Below are positions 6,592-14,256 of a stretch of 45,862 bases of DNA, one piece after another. The notes beneath the pieces are model-generated. The model searched no databases. It was given only the letters and a program-made list of their open reading frames with translations, and was not told where the DNA came from. The position numbers were made by a program, and so were the translations under genes. The DNA comes from an uncultured Eggerthellaceae bacterium (GTDB taxonomy: Bacteria > Actinomycetota > Coriobacteriia > Coriobacteriales > Eggerthellaceae): positions 1 to 45,862 of the forward strand of contig CANOHY010000014.1 of NCBI GenBank assembly GCA_947565915.1, written 5' to 3'. Position 1 is the stretch's first letter. Each line of letters starts with the position of its first letter.

Positions 6592-8979
6592 CTAATGCTT
6601 GCTTGGCCCTTGCTTGGAGCGCGTCTTTGCGCCCGTGTTCGCTCTTGTGCCCGCGCTGACGTGCGCACGCGCTTTGGCGCTCATGCTCGCATCAACATGC
6701 ATCACGTAGCATTTATGGATCTTGGGAGTGCGCTCGAAATCCTTGGGGATGGTTTGCTCGGATATGTCCTCCAAGATGATGCCATGCTTTGCCAGCGTTT
6801 CCAAATCGGGCTTGAAGCTGCGCAGGTTGCACGAGAAGATGGCCATGCCATTGCGGTCGAGCACATGGGCCACATTGATCAGCAGCTCCACGTGGTCGCG
6901 CTGGACATCCCAGGTGCGCTTGCCCATCGACTTCGAATTCGAGAACGTGGGCGGGTCAACGAACACCAGGTCGAAGCGCATGCGGTTGCGCCTCGCCTGA
7001 GTGAGCCAGCGCATCACGTCCCCATGTTCGAAGACATGCTGCTTGCCTGCAAAGCCGTTGGCCTCCATGTTTCGTCGCGCCCAATCAAGGTAGCTTTGCG
7101 AGAGGTCAACCGTCGTAGTGGACGCAGCGCCACCATGCGCGGCGAAAACACTTGCCGCTCCCGTGTAAGCGAACAGGTTCAAGAAGCGCTTGTCGCGGCT
7201 TAGCTGGGATATGCGCTGCCGAATGGGCCTGTGGTCTAAGAAGAGGCCCGTGTCCAGGCGCTTCGAGAGGTCAACTTCGAAAAGCAAGCCGCTTTCATCC
7301 ACGGTGGTTGCATATGCGCGGCCCTGCTCCTTGCTGTATTGCTCGCCGCCCTTCGCGCGCGTACGGCGCTTCGCGAAAACGTGGTCGGGACGCACGCCGC
7401 ACACAATCGGCGCAATCGCCAGCACGTCGTTGAAGCGGCGCTGTGCCAGAACCGGATCCACTGATGCCGGTGGCGCATATTCGGCAATATGAAGATAGCT
7501 GTTGCCCTTCGCCTCCCCGGCTCCTTCATACCAATCGATGGCTACCGCATAATCAGGCAAATCGGCATCATAGAGGCGATAGCAGCTCACGCCTTCGCGG
7601 TGCGCCCACTTCCTGCGCTCCCTCGCCACCTTGCGCAAGCGCGCGGCGAACTGCTCGGAGTTGCGCTCGTAGGCTTCCACTTCGCGCAACGTGCCATCCG
7701 AAAGACTTGTCACTTGGATGCTCGGGTACTCGACAGGCTTAGCATTCGCTATGCTCACGCGCGCGCTTGACCTGCCTTTTCCTAGCTCATACGCACGAAC
7801 ATGGTCGAGAGGGAAATCGGGCGCTATGCCCTCGCCGTCAAGAGCAACCGCTCGCAGCTCGCCGTTAACGCTTCGCGCTGCAGCAAGGAACGCTGCTCGC
7901 TCTGCACGAGACTGAGCCCCTCGCTCGTCTGCCAAGCGAGATGCCAAGTTGGAAGCCACCAGGCACGCTACAGCATCGCTGGCTGCACCTTCATCGACTG
8001 CATCCTGCACGCGTCGCACGGCCGCAGCGCAATCAGAGGCATCACCTAGCTCCACGCTTACGATTGGGCGCAAACCCGCTCGACGAATATGCTTGCGCGC
8101 CTTCGCAATGAGAGGCGACGAAGTCGAAAGGCCAATGCAGCGCACCTTTTCGGGGTTCGGCCGCCCTTCGCCCGAAACGAGTGCACCTTGCAAGCCAGCA
8201 AGCTCAGACAGCCTGCGCTCGAAGCGCTCCTCGGCCTCCGATTCGATTGCGCGCCATGCTGCCTCGTCGAACGCGCGCCATGCTCGAAAACCCCATTGCG
8301 CACGCCCGAGATTCGGAGCGCGGTCGCAAGCCACCGAAGCAGCCTCGACCAGCATGATGCCCTCGCGGCATACCGGATCGACAATGGCCGCTCGCTGCGC
8401 AAAGCCATCCTCTGCGCCGCTGAGGGCAATTGCGCCAGCTGCGAGCGAGCAAGCAAGCGCCTCCTCTTGCGTCTCTTCCTCGAAGAGGTAAGGCCGATGG
8501 TTCAATGCCTCGCCAGACAAGTCAAGCGAAATGGTAGCGCGCTGGCCACGGATGCGCACATCGATCGATGCTCGCAAGCCATTCGCAGATACGCCTGCCC
8601 CACCTTCGCGCTCTCTCAGGCAATCGGCAATGGCATCTTTCACCTTCAACGACGTGAAGCGCGTGTTGCGCAGCTGCTCGTTTGTTCCTTGCGCGCGCAC
8701 GGAAAACGAGGCACCTTCAGTCATGAGCTCGCGCCACCTTATGCTTGCTGCCCCTGCGTAGAGGGCATCGGCATCGCGTGCATCCACCCGGCCCACCACT
8801 AACAGGATACGCGAAGCCAAACGCGACCAAAGGCACGCCCGGTAGGCAAGATCATCAACGCAAAAGAACGCAACGCCCCCGCTCAGGGGGCGAACGCGTT
8901 CGATTCCCAGGGCCTTCAGCTCTTCAGCAAGCTGAGCCTCCAAGCCGCTCAGGCAGCTCGCAAAGAACTCACGCTCCAC
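6592..8979 (-). CDS. rlmKL: RlmKL-type bifunctional 23S rRNA methyltransferase with a degenerate RlmL half
   Basis: 795 residues, longer than the E. coli fusion (about 700). The N-terminal part has a THUMP-like segment (about 50-165) followed by an RlmL-type methyltransferase domain. The C-terminal part (from about 420) is an RlmK-type domain with intact SAM-binding NLFAYTGAAS and catalytic VFVDPPTFSNSKSM motifs. In E. coli RlmL makes m2G2445 and RlmK makes m7G2069 in 23S rRNA. Here the RlmL motifs are altered: DPxCGSGT reads DPVCREGI (201-208), and the catalytic SNPPYG reads SNLASRL (343-349). The m2G activity is therefore probably lost while the fold is kept. The GTG start lies one base after the rpoD stop codon, with GAGGA inside the end of rpoD. 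The last 30 residues are a Lys/Arg/Ala-rich tail. Confidence 0.85.
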   Translation of the reverse strand: MEREFFASCLSGLEAQLAEELKALGIERVRPLSGGVAFFCVDDLAYRACLWSRLASRILLVVGRVDARDADALYAGAASIRWRELMTEGASFSVRAQGTNEQLRNTRFTSLKVKDAIADCLREREGGAGVSANGLRASIDVRIRGQRATISLDLSGEALNHRPYLFEEETQEEALACSLAAGAIALSGAEDGFAQRAAIVDPVCREGIMLVEAASVACDRAPNLGRAQWGFRAWRAFDEAAWRAIESEAEERFERRLSELAGLQGALVSGEGRPNPEKVRCIGLSTSSPLIAKARKHIRRAGLRPIVSVELGDASDCAAAVRRVQDAVDEGAASDAVACLVASNLASRLADERGAQSRAERAAFLAAARSVNGELRAVALDGEGIAPDFPLDHVRAYELGKGRSSARVSIANAKPVEYPSIQVTSLSDGTLREVEAYERNSEQFAARLRKVARERRKWAHREGVSCYRLYDADLPDYAVAIDWYEGAGEAKGNSYLHIAEYAPPASVDPVLAQRRFNDVLAIAPIVCGVRPDHVFAKRRTRAKGGEQYSKEQGRAYATTVDESGLLFEVDLSKRLDTGLFLDHRPIRQRISQLSRDKRFLNLFAYTGAASVFAAHGGAASTTTVDLSQSYLDWARRNMEANGFAGKQHVFEHGDVMRWLTQARRNRMRFDLVFVDPPTFSNSKSMGKRTWDVQRDHVELLINVAHVLDRNGMAIFSCNLRSFKPDLETLAKHGIILEDISEQTIPKDFERTPKIHKCYVMHVDASMSAKARAHVSAGTRANTGAKTRSKQGPSKH

Positions 8980-8980
8980 G

Positions 8981-10648
8981 CTAGTCCTCGAGATAATCTT
9001 TCAGCTTGCTCGAACGGGACGGATGGCGAAGCTTCGCCAAGGTCTTCGATTCTATCTGACGAATGCGCTCGCGCGTAACGCCGAACTCGCGGCCAACTTC
9101 CTCCAACGTGCGCGGATGCCCGTCTTCCAGGCCAAAGCGCAGGCTGATCACCTTGCGCTCGCGCTCGGCCAAGCCGTCGAGCACCTTCGATAACTGCTCT
9201 TGCAGCATGCTGAAGCTGGCAGCGTCGGGAGGCACTACAGCGGCATCATCCTCGATGAAGTCGCCCAACTGGCTATCCTCTTCCTCGCCAATGGGCGTTT
9301 CGAGCGAAACGGGCTCTTGCGAGATCTTCTGGATCTCGCGCACGCGCTCGGCAGTAAGGCCCATCTCCTCGCCAATCTCTTCGGGAGTTGGCTCGCGCCC
9401 CAAGTCTTGCAGAAGCTGGCGCTGGATGCGCACCAGCTTGTTGATAGTCTCCACCATGTGCACTGGAATGCGGATGGTGCGCGCCTGATCGGCGATTGCG
9501 CGCGTGATGGCTTGGCGAATCCACCACGTGGCATACGTGGAGAACTTGAAGCCTTTCTTGTAGTCGAACTTCTCGACCGCGCGAATAAGGCCCAGATTCC
9601 CCTCTTGGATAAGGTCCAAGAACAGCATGCCGCGACCCACATAACGCTTGGCGATCGACACCACCAAACGCAGATTCGCTTCGATTAACTGCTGCTTGGC
9701 ATCAAGGCCCACTTGCTCGATACGACCAAGGCGGCGCATATCCCTGCGCGAGAGCTCCTCGCCGCTCTCCTCAGCTGCCTCTATCTCGGCAGTCGCAGCC
9801 ACGCCCGCTTCGATCTTCATGGCAAGGTCGACCTCTTCGGCCGCCGTCAGCAACGGAACCTTGCCGATTTCCTTAAGGTACATGCGCACGGGATCGCCCG
9901 TGAGCATCGTCACGCCGCTTTCGGCGCTGCGGCGCCGAGTCGCTTTCGACTTCGAACGCGTTGAAACCTTCGGCAGGGCAACCTCGCTCGCTGCCTTGAG
10001 CTCTTCTTCGGGAATGCCCTCCAGGAGGTCTTCCTCGCCCTCTTCGACCGACACCTCGTCGATGTCCCCGCGCGAGATTGCCGCATCGGCCTCGCTTGAC
10101 TCGTCGATAACGGCTACATCCGTTTCCTCGGCTTCCGATTGCGCGCCGGTTGCCTCTTCTGCTTCAACTACCACGACTTCGCGTACCTCCTCCTCGACGT
10201 CTGCCTTCTTGCGAGTGGCTTTTGCCGCTTCAGAACTCGCTGCCTTCGGGGCAGTAACCTTCTTGGGAGGGGTTGCGGCTTTTGTATCCTTCGCGGAAGC
10301 GCTCTTGTTCGCTGATGACTTGGCAGCCTGCTTCTCGGCAGCCTTGGCCTTTGCTTGGGCAGTGGGCTTGCTCGTTTCTGAGGCTTTTGCGGAAGCAGCG
10401 TTCTTCGCAGAAGATGCCTTGCCCTTGGCCTTGCCTGTCATCTTGGCAGCAGCCTTCTTGGCTGTTTCCAACACCGATTTCGTTGCGCTTTTCTTCTGTT
10501 TAGCGGGCTGCTTCGAAGCCTTCGTCCCAACCGATGATGAAGCTGCACTACTTGCTGGTTTCGCCGTTGTCTTGGCTGGTGTCTTCTTCGTTGTTCCTGA
10601 TTTCTTCGATGATGCTTTGGATGTGGTCTTCTCTTGGGTGGTAGCCAC
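8981..10648 (-). CDS. rpoD: primary RNA polymerase sigma factor (SigA/RpoD, HrdB-like)
   Basis: 555 residues. Regions 1.2 to 4.2 are complete: DPVRMYLKEIG (near 252), the region 2 block with FLDLIQEGNLGLIRAVEKFDY and STYATWWIRQAI, region 3 with IRIPVHMVE, and region 4.2 with RERIRQIESKTLAKLRHPSR. This is the housekeeping sigma factor, expected to recognise TTGACA/TATAAT promoters such as those noted in this window. The first 250 residues are unusual. Residues 1-149 are Lys/Ala/Ser/Thr-rich and histone-H1-like, 151-217 are strongly acidic and 228-245 are basic again; no folded region 1.1 is evident. The GTG start has AAAGGA eight bases upstream. The gene reads into rlmKL, whose start codon lies one base after this stop. 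Confidence 0.96.
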   Translation of the reverse strand: MATTQEKTTSKASSKKSGTTKKTPAKTTAKPASSAASSSVGTKASKQPAKQKKSATKSVLETAKKAAAKMTGKAKGKASSAKNAASAKASETSKPTAQAKAKAAEKQAAKSSANKSASAKDTKAATPPKKVTAPKAASSEAAKATRKKADVEEEVREVVVVEAEEATGAQSEAEETDVAVIDESSEADAAISRGDIDEVSVEEGEEDLLEGIPEEELKAASEVALPKVSTRSKSKATRRRSAESGVTMLTGDPVRMYLKEIGKVPLLTAAEEVDLAMKIEAGVAATAEIEAAEESGEELSRRDMRRLGRIEQVGLDAKQQLIEANLRLVVSIAKRYVGRGMLFLDLIQEGNLGLIRAVEKFDYKKGFKFSTYATWWIRQAITRAIADQARTIRIPVHMVETINKLVRIQRQLLQDLGREPTPEEIGEEMGLTAERVREIQKISQEPVSLETPIGEEEDSQLGDFIEDDAAVVPPDAASFSMLQEQLSKVLDGLAERERKVISLRFGLEDGHPRTLEEVGREFGVTRERIRQIESKTLAKLRHPSRSSKLKDYLED

Positions 10649-10720
10649 GCAAACGTCCTTTCGAAAACCTTGTCACATAGTTAAAGCCCCGGGGTTCAGG
10701 GCGCAAAGATACAGCAAACG

Positions 10721-10750
10721 ATTGTACCATGCATGCGAAGCCCTCCACAA
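10721..10750 (-). promoter_or_regulatory. promoter of rpoD
   Basis: On the minus strand, TTGTGG (10745-10750) and TACAAT (10721-10726) are separated by 18 bases, and TGG directly precedes the -10 box as an extended -10. The predicted leader to the GTG at 10648 is about 65 bases. It overlaps no gene; the neighbouring surface-protein gene ends at 10766. Confidence 0.6.
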
Positions 10751-10765
10751 GGTTTTCTTAAGCCC

Positions 10766-12850
10766 TCATGCCCACTGGGCGAAGAGGGTCTTGTCGCCTT
10801 CGAGCGTGAGCACATCTCCCACTTGGAAAGCTTCGCCTTCTCCAAGCTCATCGGTATTCCATCCCGCGAAGCTCATGCCTTCGCAGCTTGTTGGACACGC
10901 GGGAACCACGATGCTATCTCCTGCATTCGCAGCTTGCGCCAAAGGCTCGCTGCCTGGCTGCACTACGAACCTCAGCTTAGCCTCGGCAATGCCGAATCCC
11001 CAGTTTATGCGGGCAATCGCATCGCCTTCTTTCCACACGCCGTCTATCGGGCCACACGTACCCGCAAAGGATGCCGCTAGGGATTTGCCCTCCTGAATGA
11101 CGATTGGAAGCGCGGCAAGAGATGCCGATGGCTTATCTCCCAGGCAGTCTCCAAGGTTGATTATGCGCTTGGCACCCTCATCAGAGTCGAGCTGCATCTC
11201 AATGGCAATCTGCCCGCGACCAGGGGTGCCCGCAGCCACTTCCCATGCTGATGCCCCCTCAACCTTCATACGGCTCAACGTCAAAGGTCTCATTCCCAAG
11301 TTCTCGATGCTGCAAGCCTGACGGGCGCTCACCCTTCCCAGCGCATCTGCCACAAGCTCGATGGTCGTCGGCACGCTCAAGGTAAGCTGGACAGGTTCCC
11401 ATTGGGCATACAAGGTAACTGCAACAGAGTCTCCCTGAAGCACTGCGGTGCCGTTCGCAGGAAGCTGCAATCCCTTTCCATCAGGGCTCGTATTCCAGCC
11501 TGCGAAAACATACCCTGGTCGCGTGAACGTACAGCCGGGGTCGCGCACTGCGTAGTCGGGCCCCGTAACGACGCCCGGCGGCGAAAACGCCCCTTCTCCC
11601 CCATTCGCGTCGAACGAAACCCGATAGCAGCTGATCTTCCATAAGGCGCGCATGGTAACGGTGCCCTCGGAGGTGGCAGTGAGGTTCGATACGGTTTGCC
11701 CGGCAACATACGTTGCGCCATTCGAGCAGCGCCAACCCACGAAGGTGTGATCGGCCCACGAATACGGGCAGTTCGGCATAGTGTAAGTCAAGCCATATTG
11801 CAGCTTCTGGGTAGCATACGATCCGCTCGTCGCGCCATTGCCGTCATAGGCAACATAGTAGTACTTGACCCCATAGCAGCTGATGCCCTCTTCATTGTAG
11901 CCAGAGAGCCGAGAGGTCAGCGCATAGCTGTGCGCATCGGATGCCGGACGATAGAAGCGATACACCGTGATGCCTTGGGCGTCGTCGGAATAGAACGCCA
12001 CGCCTTGGCGTGTCCATCCTATGCCGCCCAGGCGGTTATACTCGCTGGCCGATATCGTGAAGTGATACTTGATGGTCTCATAGGGGTTATGCAGCATGTA
12101 CACCGGCGTGGAAGAAGAGGTGGGCACCACCGTGAGCGCCGTCTTGCCCCCATAGCCCGAAGGCGCCGAGCCTGTCGACAGATAACCATAGTATCCCGAG
12201 TTGTAGCGATACAAGGTGCGCACGCTTGCAGAAGAGGTTCGCCGCGGCCGTTGCGCCTCTTCGCTCAAGGCTCCCGTTGCCACGTTGCGCCACACGGCTC
12301 TAAGCACTATTCGCCGGTCCTCATCGGCAAAGCTCTGAAGCGTAAGAGGACCGCTCCAACCAACCTGATCGCACGCGCCAACAGGCTCCCATGAAAGCCC
12401 TGCAAGCTCCTGGCCATCTTCCAATCGAGCCGCATTGAGCTTGCAAAGCTCGGGGACCACCGTGACCCAATGGGAGAACCGCCATCCTTCGCGCACGAAG
12501 GTGCATGCGGGAAGCGCGCGCAAGGACGTATCGATTGGAGCAACGCTCACATCCCATGTCGGCATCTCGCCCTGGCCGCCAGCTGCATCGAAGTCGATTG
12601 CATAATGCACGGGTCGATCGAAGATGCCTGCGCTCAGAGTCTGATCGCCTAATCCAGGTTCGCTTCCTTGCCCAGCGCTCTCGACAGCATCGCTTGCAAG
12701 GGCATCGTCGATGCCTGCCGAAGCGCACGCGAGCAACGCAAGCATCAATGCCAGTGCTAGGGCAACTGCGCGCACGAAGCCCTTCGCAGCCTCCAGGCCA
12801 TTGCCCCTCCATGCGCTCAAGCCTCGCGCTTTCTCGAACCGCCACATCAT
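10766..12850 (-). CDS. secreted surface protein with InlB-type B-repeats
   Basis: 694 residues from the preferred ATG at 12850, which has GGGGAGAAG just upstream. A longer TTG start at 12886 would overlap the preceding stop as TTGA. A hydrophobic segment rich in ALALALML and ending LLACASAG is a signal peptide with a possible lipobox cysteine. Four B-repeat-like units are visible. The first is degenerate (DFDAAGGQGEMPTW), two are clear and end in FVGW and FAGWNTSPDG, and the last stops at LFAQWA. Between the first two lies a Tyr-rich block (YRYNSGYYGY ... HNPYETIKYHFTISASEYNRLGGIGW ... FYRPASDAHSYALTS) that resembles DUF5648-type secreted domains. A beta-rich domain before the final repeat resembles the neighbouring 222-residue protein. 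No LPXTG anchor is present. It is probably an adhesin or matrix component; the partner is unknown. Confidence 0.75.
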   Translation of the reverse strand: MMWRFEKARGLSAWRGNGLEAAKGFVRAVALALALMLALLACASAGIDDALASDAVESAGQGSEPGLGDQTLSAGIFDRPVHYAIDFDAAGGQGEMPTWDVSVAPIDTSLRALPACTFVREGWRFSHWVTVVPELCKLNAARLEDGQELAGLSWEPVGACDQVGWSGPLTLQSFADEDRRIVLRAVWRNVATGALSEEAQRPRRTSSASVRTLYRYNSGYYGYLSTGSAPSGYGGKTALTVVPTSSSTPVYMLHNPYETIKYHFTISASEYNRLGGIGWTRQGVAFYSDDAQGITVYRFYRPASDAHSYALTSRLSGYNEEGISCYGVKYYYVAYDGNGATSGSYATQKLQYGLTYTMPNCPYSWADHTFVGWRCSNGATYVAGQTVSNLTATSEGTVTMRALWKISCYRVSFDANGGEGAFSPPGVVTGPDYAVRDPGCTFTRPGYVFAGWNTSPDGKGLQLPANGTAVLQGDSVAVTLYAQWEPVQLTLSVPTTIELVADALGRVSARQACSIENLGMRPLTLSRMKVEGASAWEVAAGTPGRGQIAIEMQLDSDEGAKRIINLGDCLGDKPSASLAALPIVIQEGKSLAASFAGTCGPIDGVWKEGDAIARINWGFGIAEAKLRFVVQPGSEPLAQAANAGDSIVVPACPTSCEGMSFAGWNTDELGEGEAFQVGDVLTLEGDKTLFAQWA

Positions 12851-12882
12851 CGGACTTCTCCCCATCGCGCGCCACGCGTTGC

Positions 12883-13551
12883 TCAAGCCGCTCTACCAGG
12901 TGTTACGAACCACTCGATTTGCCCAAAGGCTATCTCGCGCGTGACATCTTGCGAAACGTTGCCCACATGCCCCGCGAAGCTCAGCTGCACCCGATCGCTT
13001 GCATCTGCGTTCGTGCGCGACGCCATGTTCCACTCGGCAGGGTTGAGAACCGCCGCCTTGCTCAGATACGAGGCTATGCTCAATGCATCGCCAGCAGGGC
13101 CGACCTTCAAGTCCACGCAATTGCGCTCGGCGCTTGCCGTGGCATCCGCAACGATGCTCCACCCATTGAGCGGCGACACGCGCAACGAGGAAACATGCAC
13201 GTCATACACTGACTCGTTTTCGATATACACCAACTCGGGGCTTGGTCCCACCAACGTGCCATCGGGCATCACCGTGAAATCGATGCGCGTGGGCACCGTG
13301 AAGGCCAAGTTGTCGCCTAGCCCATCTCCATCGAGGTCGGGGTTGGCAAGGTCGCCCGTAGCAGCCGTGCCACCGCTCTCGCCGGAGCTTTGCAGCTTCA
13401 GCACCAAGCTCGATTGACCCGACCCCGTCTGCCCTGCTGCCACTTCGGCATAAGCAGGCGCTGCCATGCAAAGCGCCGTTACCTCGAGCACTGCCAAAGC
13501 CGCACCTATCATGCCAACTGCCGTTGCCGCCCTTTTTGCTAATGCCATCAT
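12883..13551 (-). CDS. secreted beta-rich surface protein, second gene of the surface operon
   Basis: 222 residues from the ATG at 13551, preceded by GGAGAAAGGCGG; the frame extends upstream but overlaps the previous gene and lacks support. An N-terminal signal peptide ends in APAYA, with cleavage expected before EVAAGQ. The mature protein is acidic with a DLDGDGLGDN segment (a possible Ca2+ loop) and predicted beta-strands: LAFTVPTRIDFTV, ELVYIENESVYDVHVSSLRV, GWSIVADA, VQLSFAGHV, IAFGQIEWFV. No sorting motif is seen. The order VPT-I..V ... IEN ... W ... F.G ... IA.I.W recurs in the downstream 694-residue protein, suggesting a shared domain. The stop is 32 bases before the preferred downstream start. 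I do not recognise a named family. Confidence 0.72.
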   Translation of the reverse strand: MMALAKRAATAVGMIGAALAVLEVTALCMAAPAYAEVAAGQTGSGQSSLVLKLQSSGESGGTAATGDLANPDLDGDGLGDNLAFTVPTRIDFTVMPDGTLVGPSPELVYIENESVYDVHVSSLRVSPLNGWSIVADATASAERNCVDLKVGPAGDALSIASYLSKAAVLNPAEWNMASRTNADASDRVQLSFAGHVGNVSQDVTREIAFGQIEWFVTPGRAA

Positions 13552-13576
13552 GAAGCACCGCCTTTCTCCATGCGCC

Positions 13577-14095
13577 CTACGACTGAGCGCGAATGACCAA
13601 TTCGACCGAAACAGGATTGCCGTAATCGTTCCCATCGTCATCTACCGCGAAAACCGTGGCAGTTGCAGCACCTACATGCGCCTCGGGCACTTGCACCGTT
13701 GCCAAGGCAAAGCCCGGCAGCACCCGCTCGCTCTCATACACGGTGCGGCCATCCTGCTCGATGATGAAGCGCTCCGCAAAGCCGTTGTTGTCGGGGCTTA
13801 CCACGAAGTTCAATGCCAACGTGCTCGTTTGCACGTCAAGTGTCGGATTCGGAATGAGCGACACCGTGATGCGGCTCTTTTGCACCGACTCGTCCAAGGC
13901 AGCTTGAGCCTCCGCAACATCAGAGGTGAAAGAGGGCACGATGCGCGAACCTGCAGTACCTTGCGGCAAAAGCAGCCGCCACGCGAGCAAAGCGAGCAGC
14001 AGCAAGAGCAGCAAGATAATCAAGATGATGACAATGCGCCGCTTCCTCTTCTCGCACGCATCGTCCTCGCATGTTTCGTCATAGCGCAAATCCAT
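13577..14095 (-). CDS. membrane-anchored extracellular protein, first gene of the surface operon
   Basis: 172 residues from the ATG at 14095, with AAAGGGAAG immediately upstream; the frame is open further upstream to 14239 without a ribosome-binding site. A short acidic cytoplasmic N-terminus (MDLRYDETCEDD) and KRKRR are followed by a very hydrophobic Ile/Leu helix (about residues 22-44), then an extracellular beta-rich domain of about 125 residues. That domain carries VSLIPNPTLDV, LALNFVVSPDNNGFAERF and FAVDDDGNDYGNPV. It has no enzymatic motif. It ends 25 bases before the start of the secreted protein gene and is codirectional, so the three genes probably form one transcript. A plausible role is a membrane-linked partner or assembly factor for the two secreted proteins; this is inference from position and topology. 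Confidence 0.72.
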   Translation of the reverse strand: MDLRYDETCEDDACEKRKRRIVIILIILLLLLLLALLAWRLLLPQGTAGSRIVPSFTSDVAEAQAALDESVQKSRITVSLIPNPTLDVQTSTLALNFVVSPDNNGFAERFIIEQDGRTVYESERVLPGFALATVQVPEAHVGAATATVFAVDDDGNDYGNPVSVELVIRAQS

Positions 14096-14256
14096 GGGCT
14101 TCCCTTTCGTTCGGCTCATGCTAGAGCGCACGAAGTCACGGGAATTACACCGATGCACCTGCATTCGTTCGACGAATCGGGAAGCGTGAATCTGGTTTTT
14201 CCAACAAGCAACCGTCAGCAAGTATGCTGCTTGCCCCAACGAGTATCCGATTCGTC

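Noticed and set aside
9648..11096. A 482-codon open frame on the plus strand opposite rpoD
   Set aside because: It mirrors the Lys/Ala-rich and acidic coding sequence of rpoD, has no ribosome-binding site or recognisable domain, and runs through the rpoD promoter. It is a GC-rich antisense shadow.
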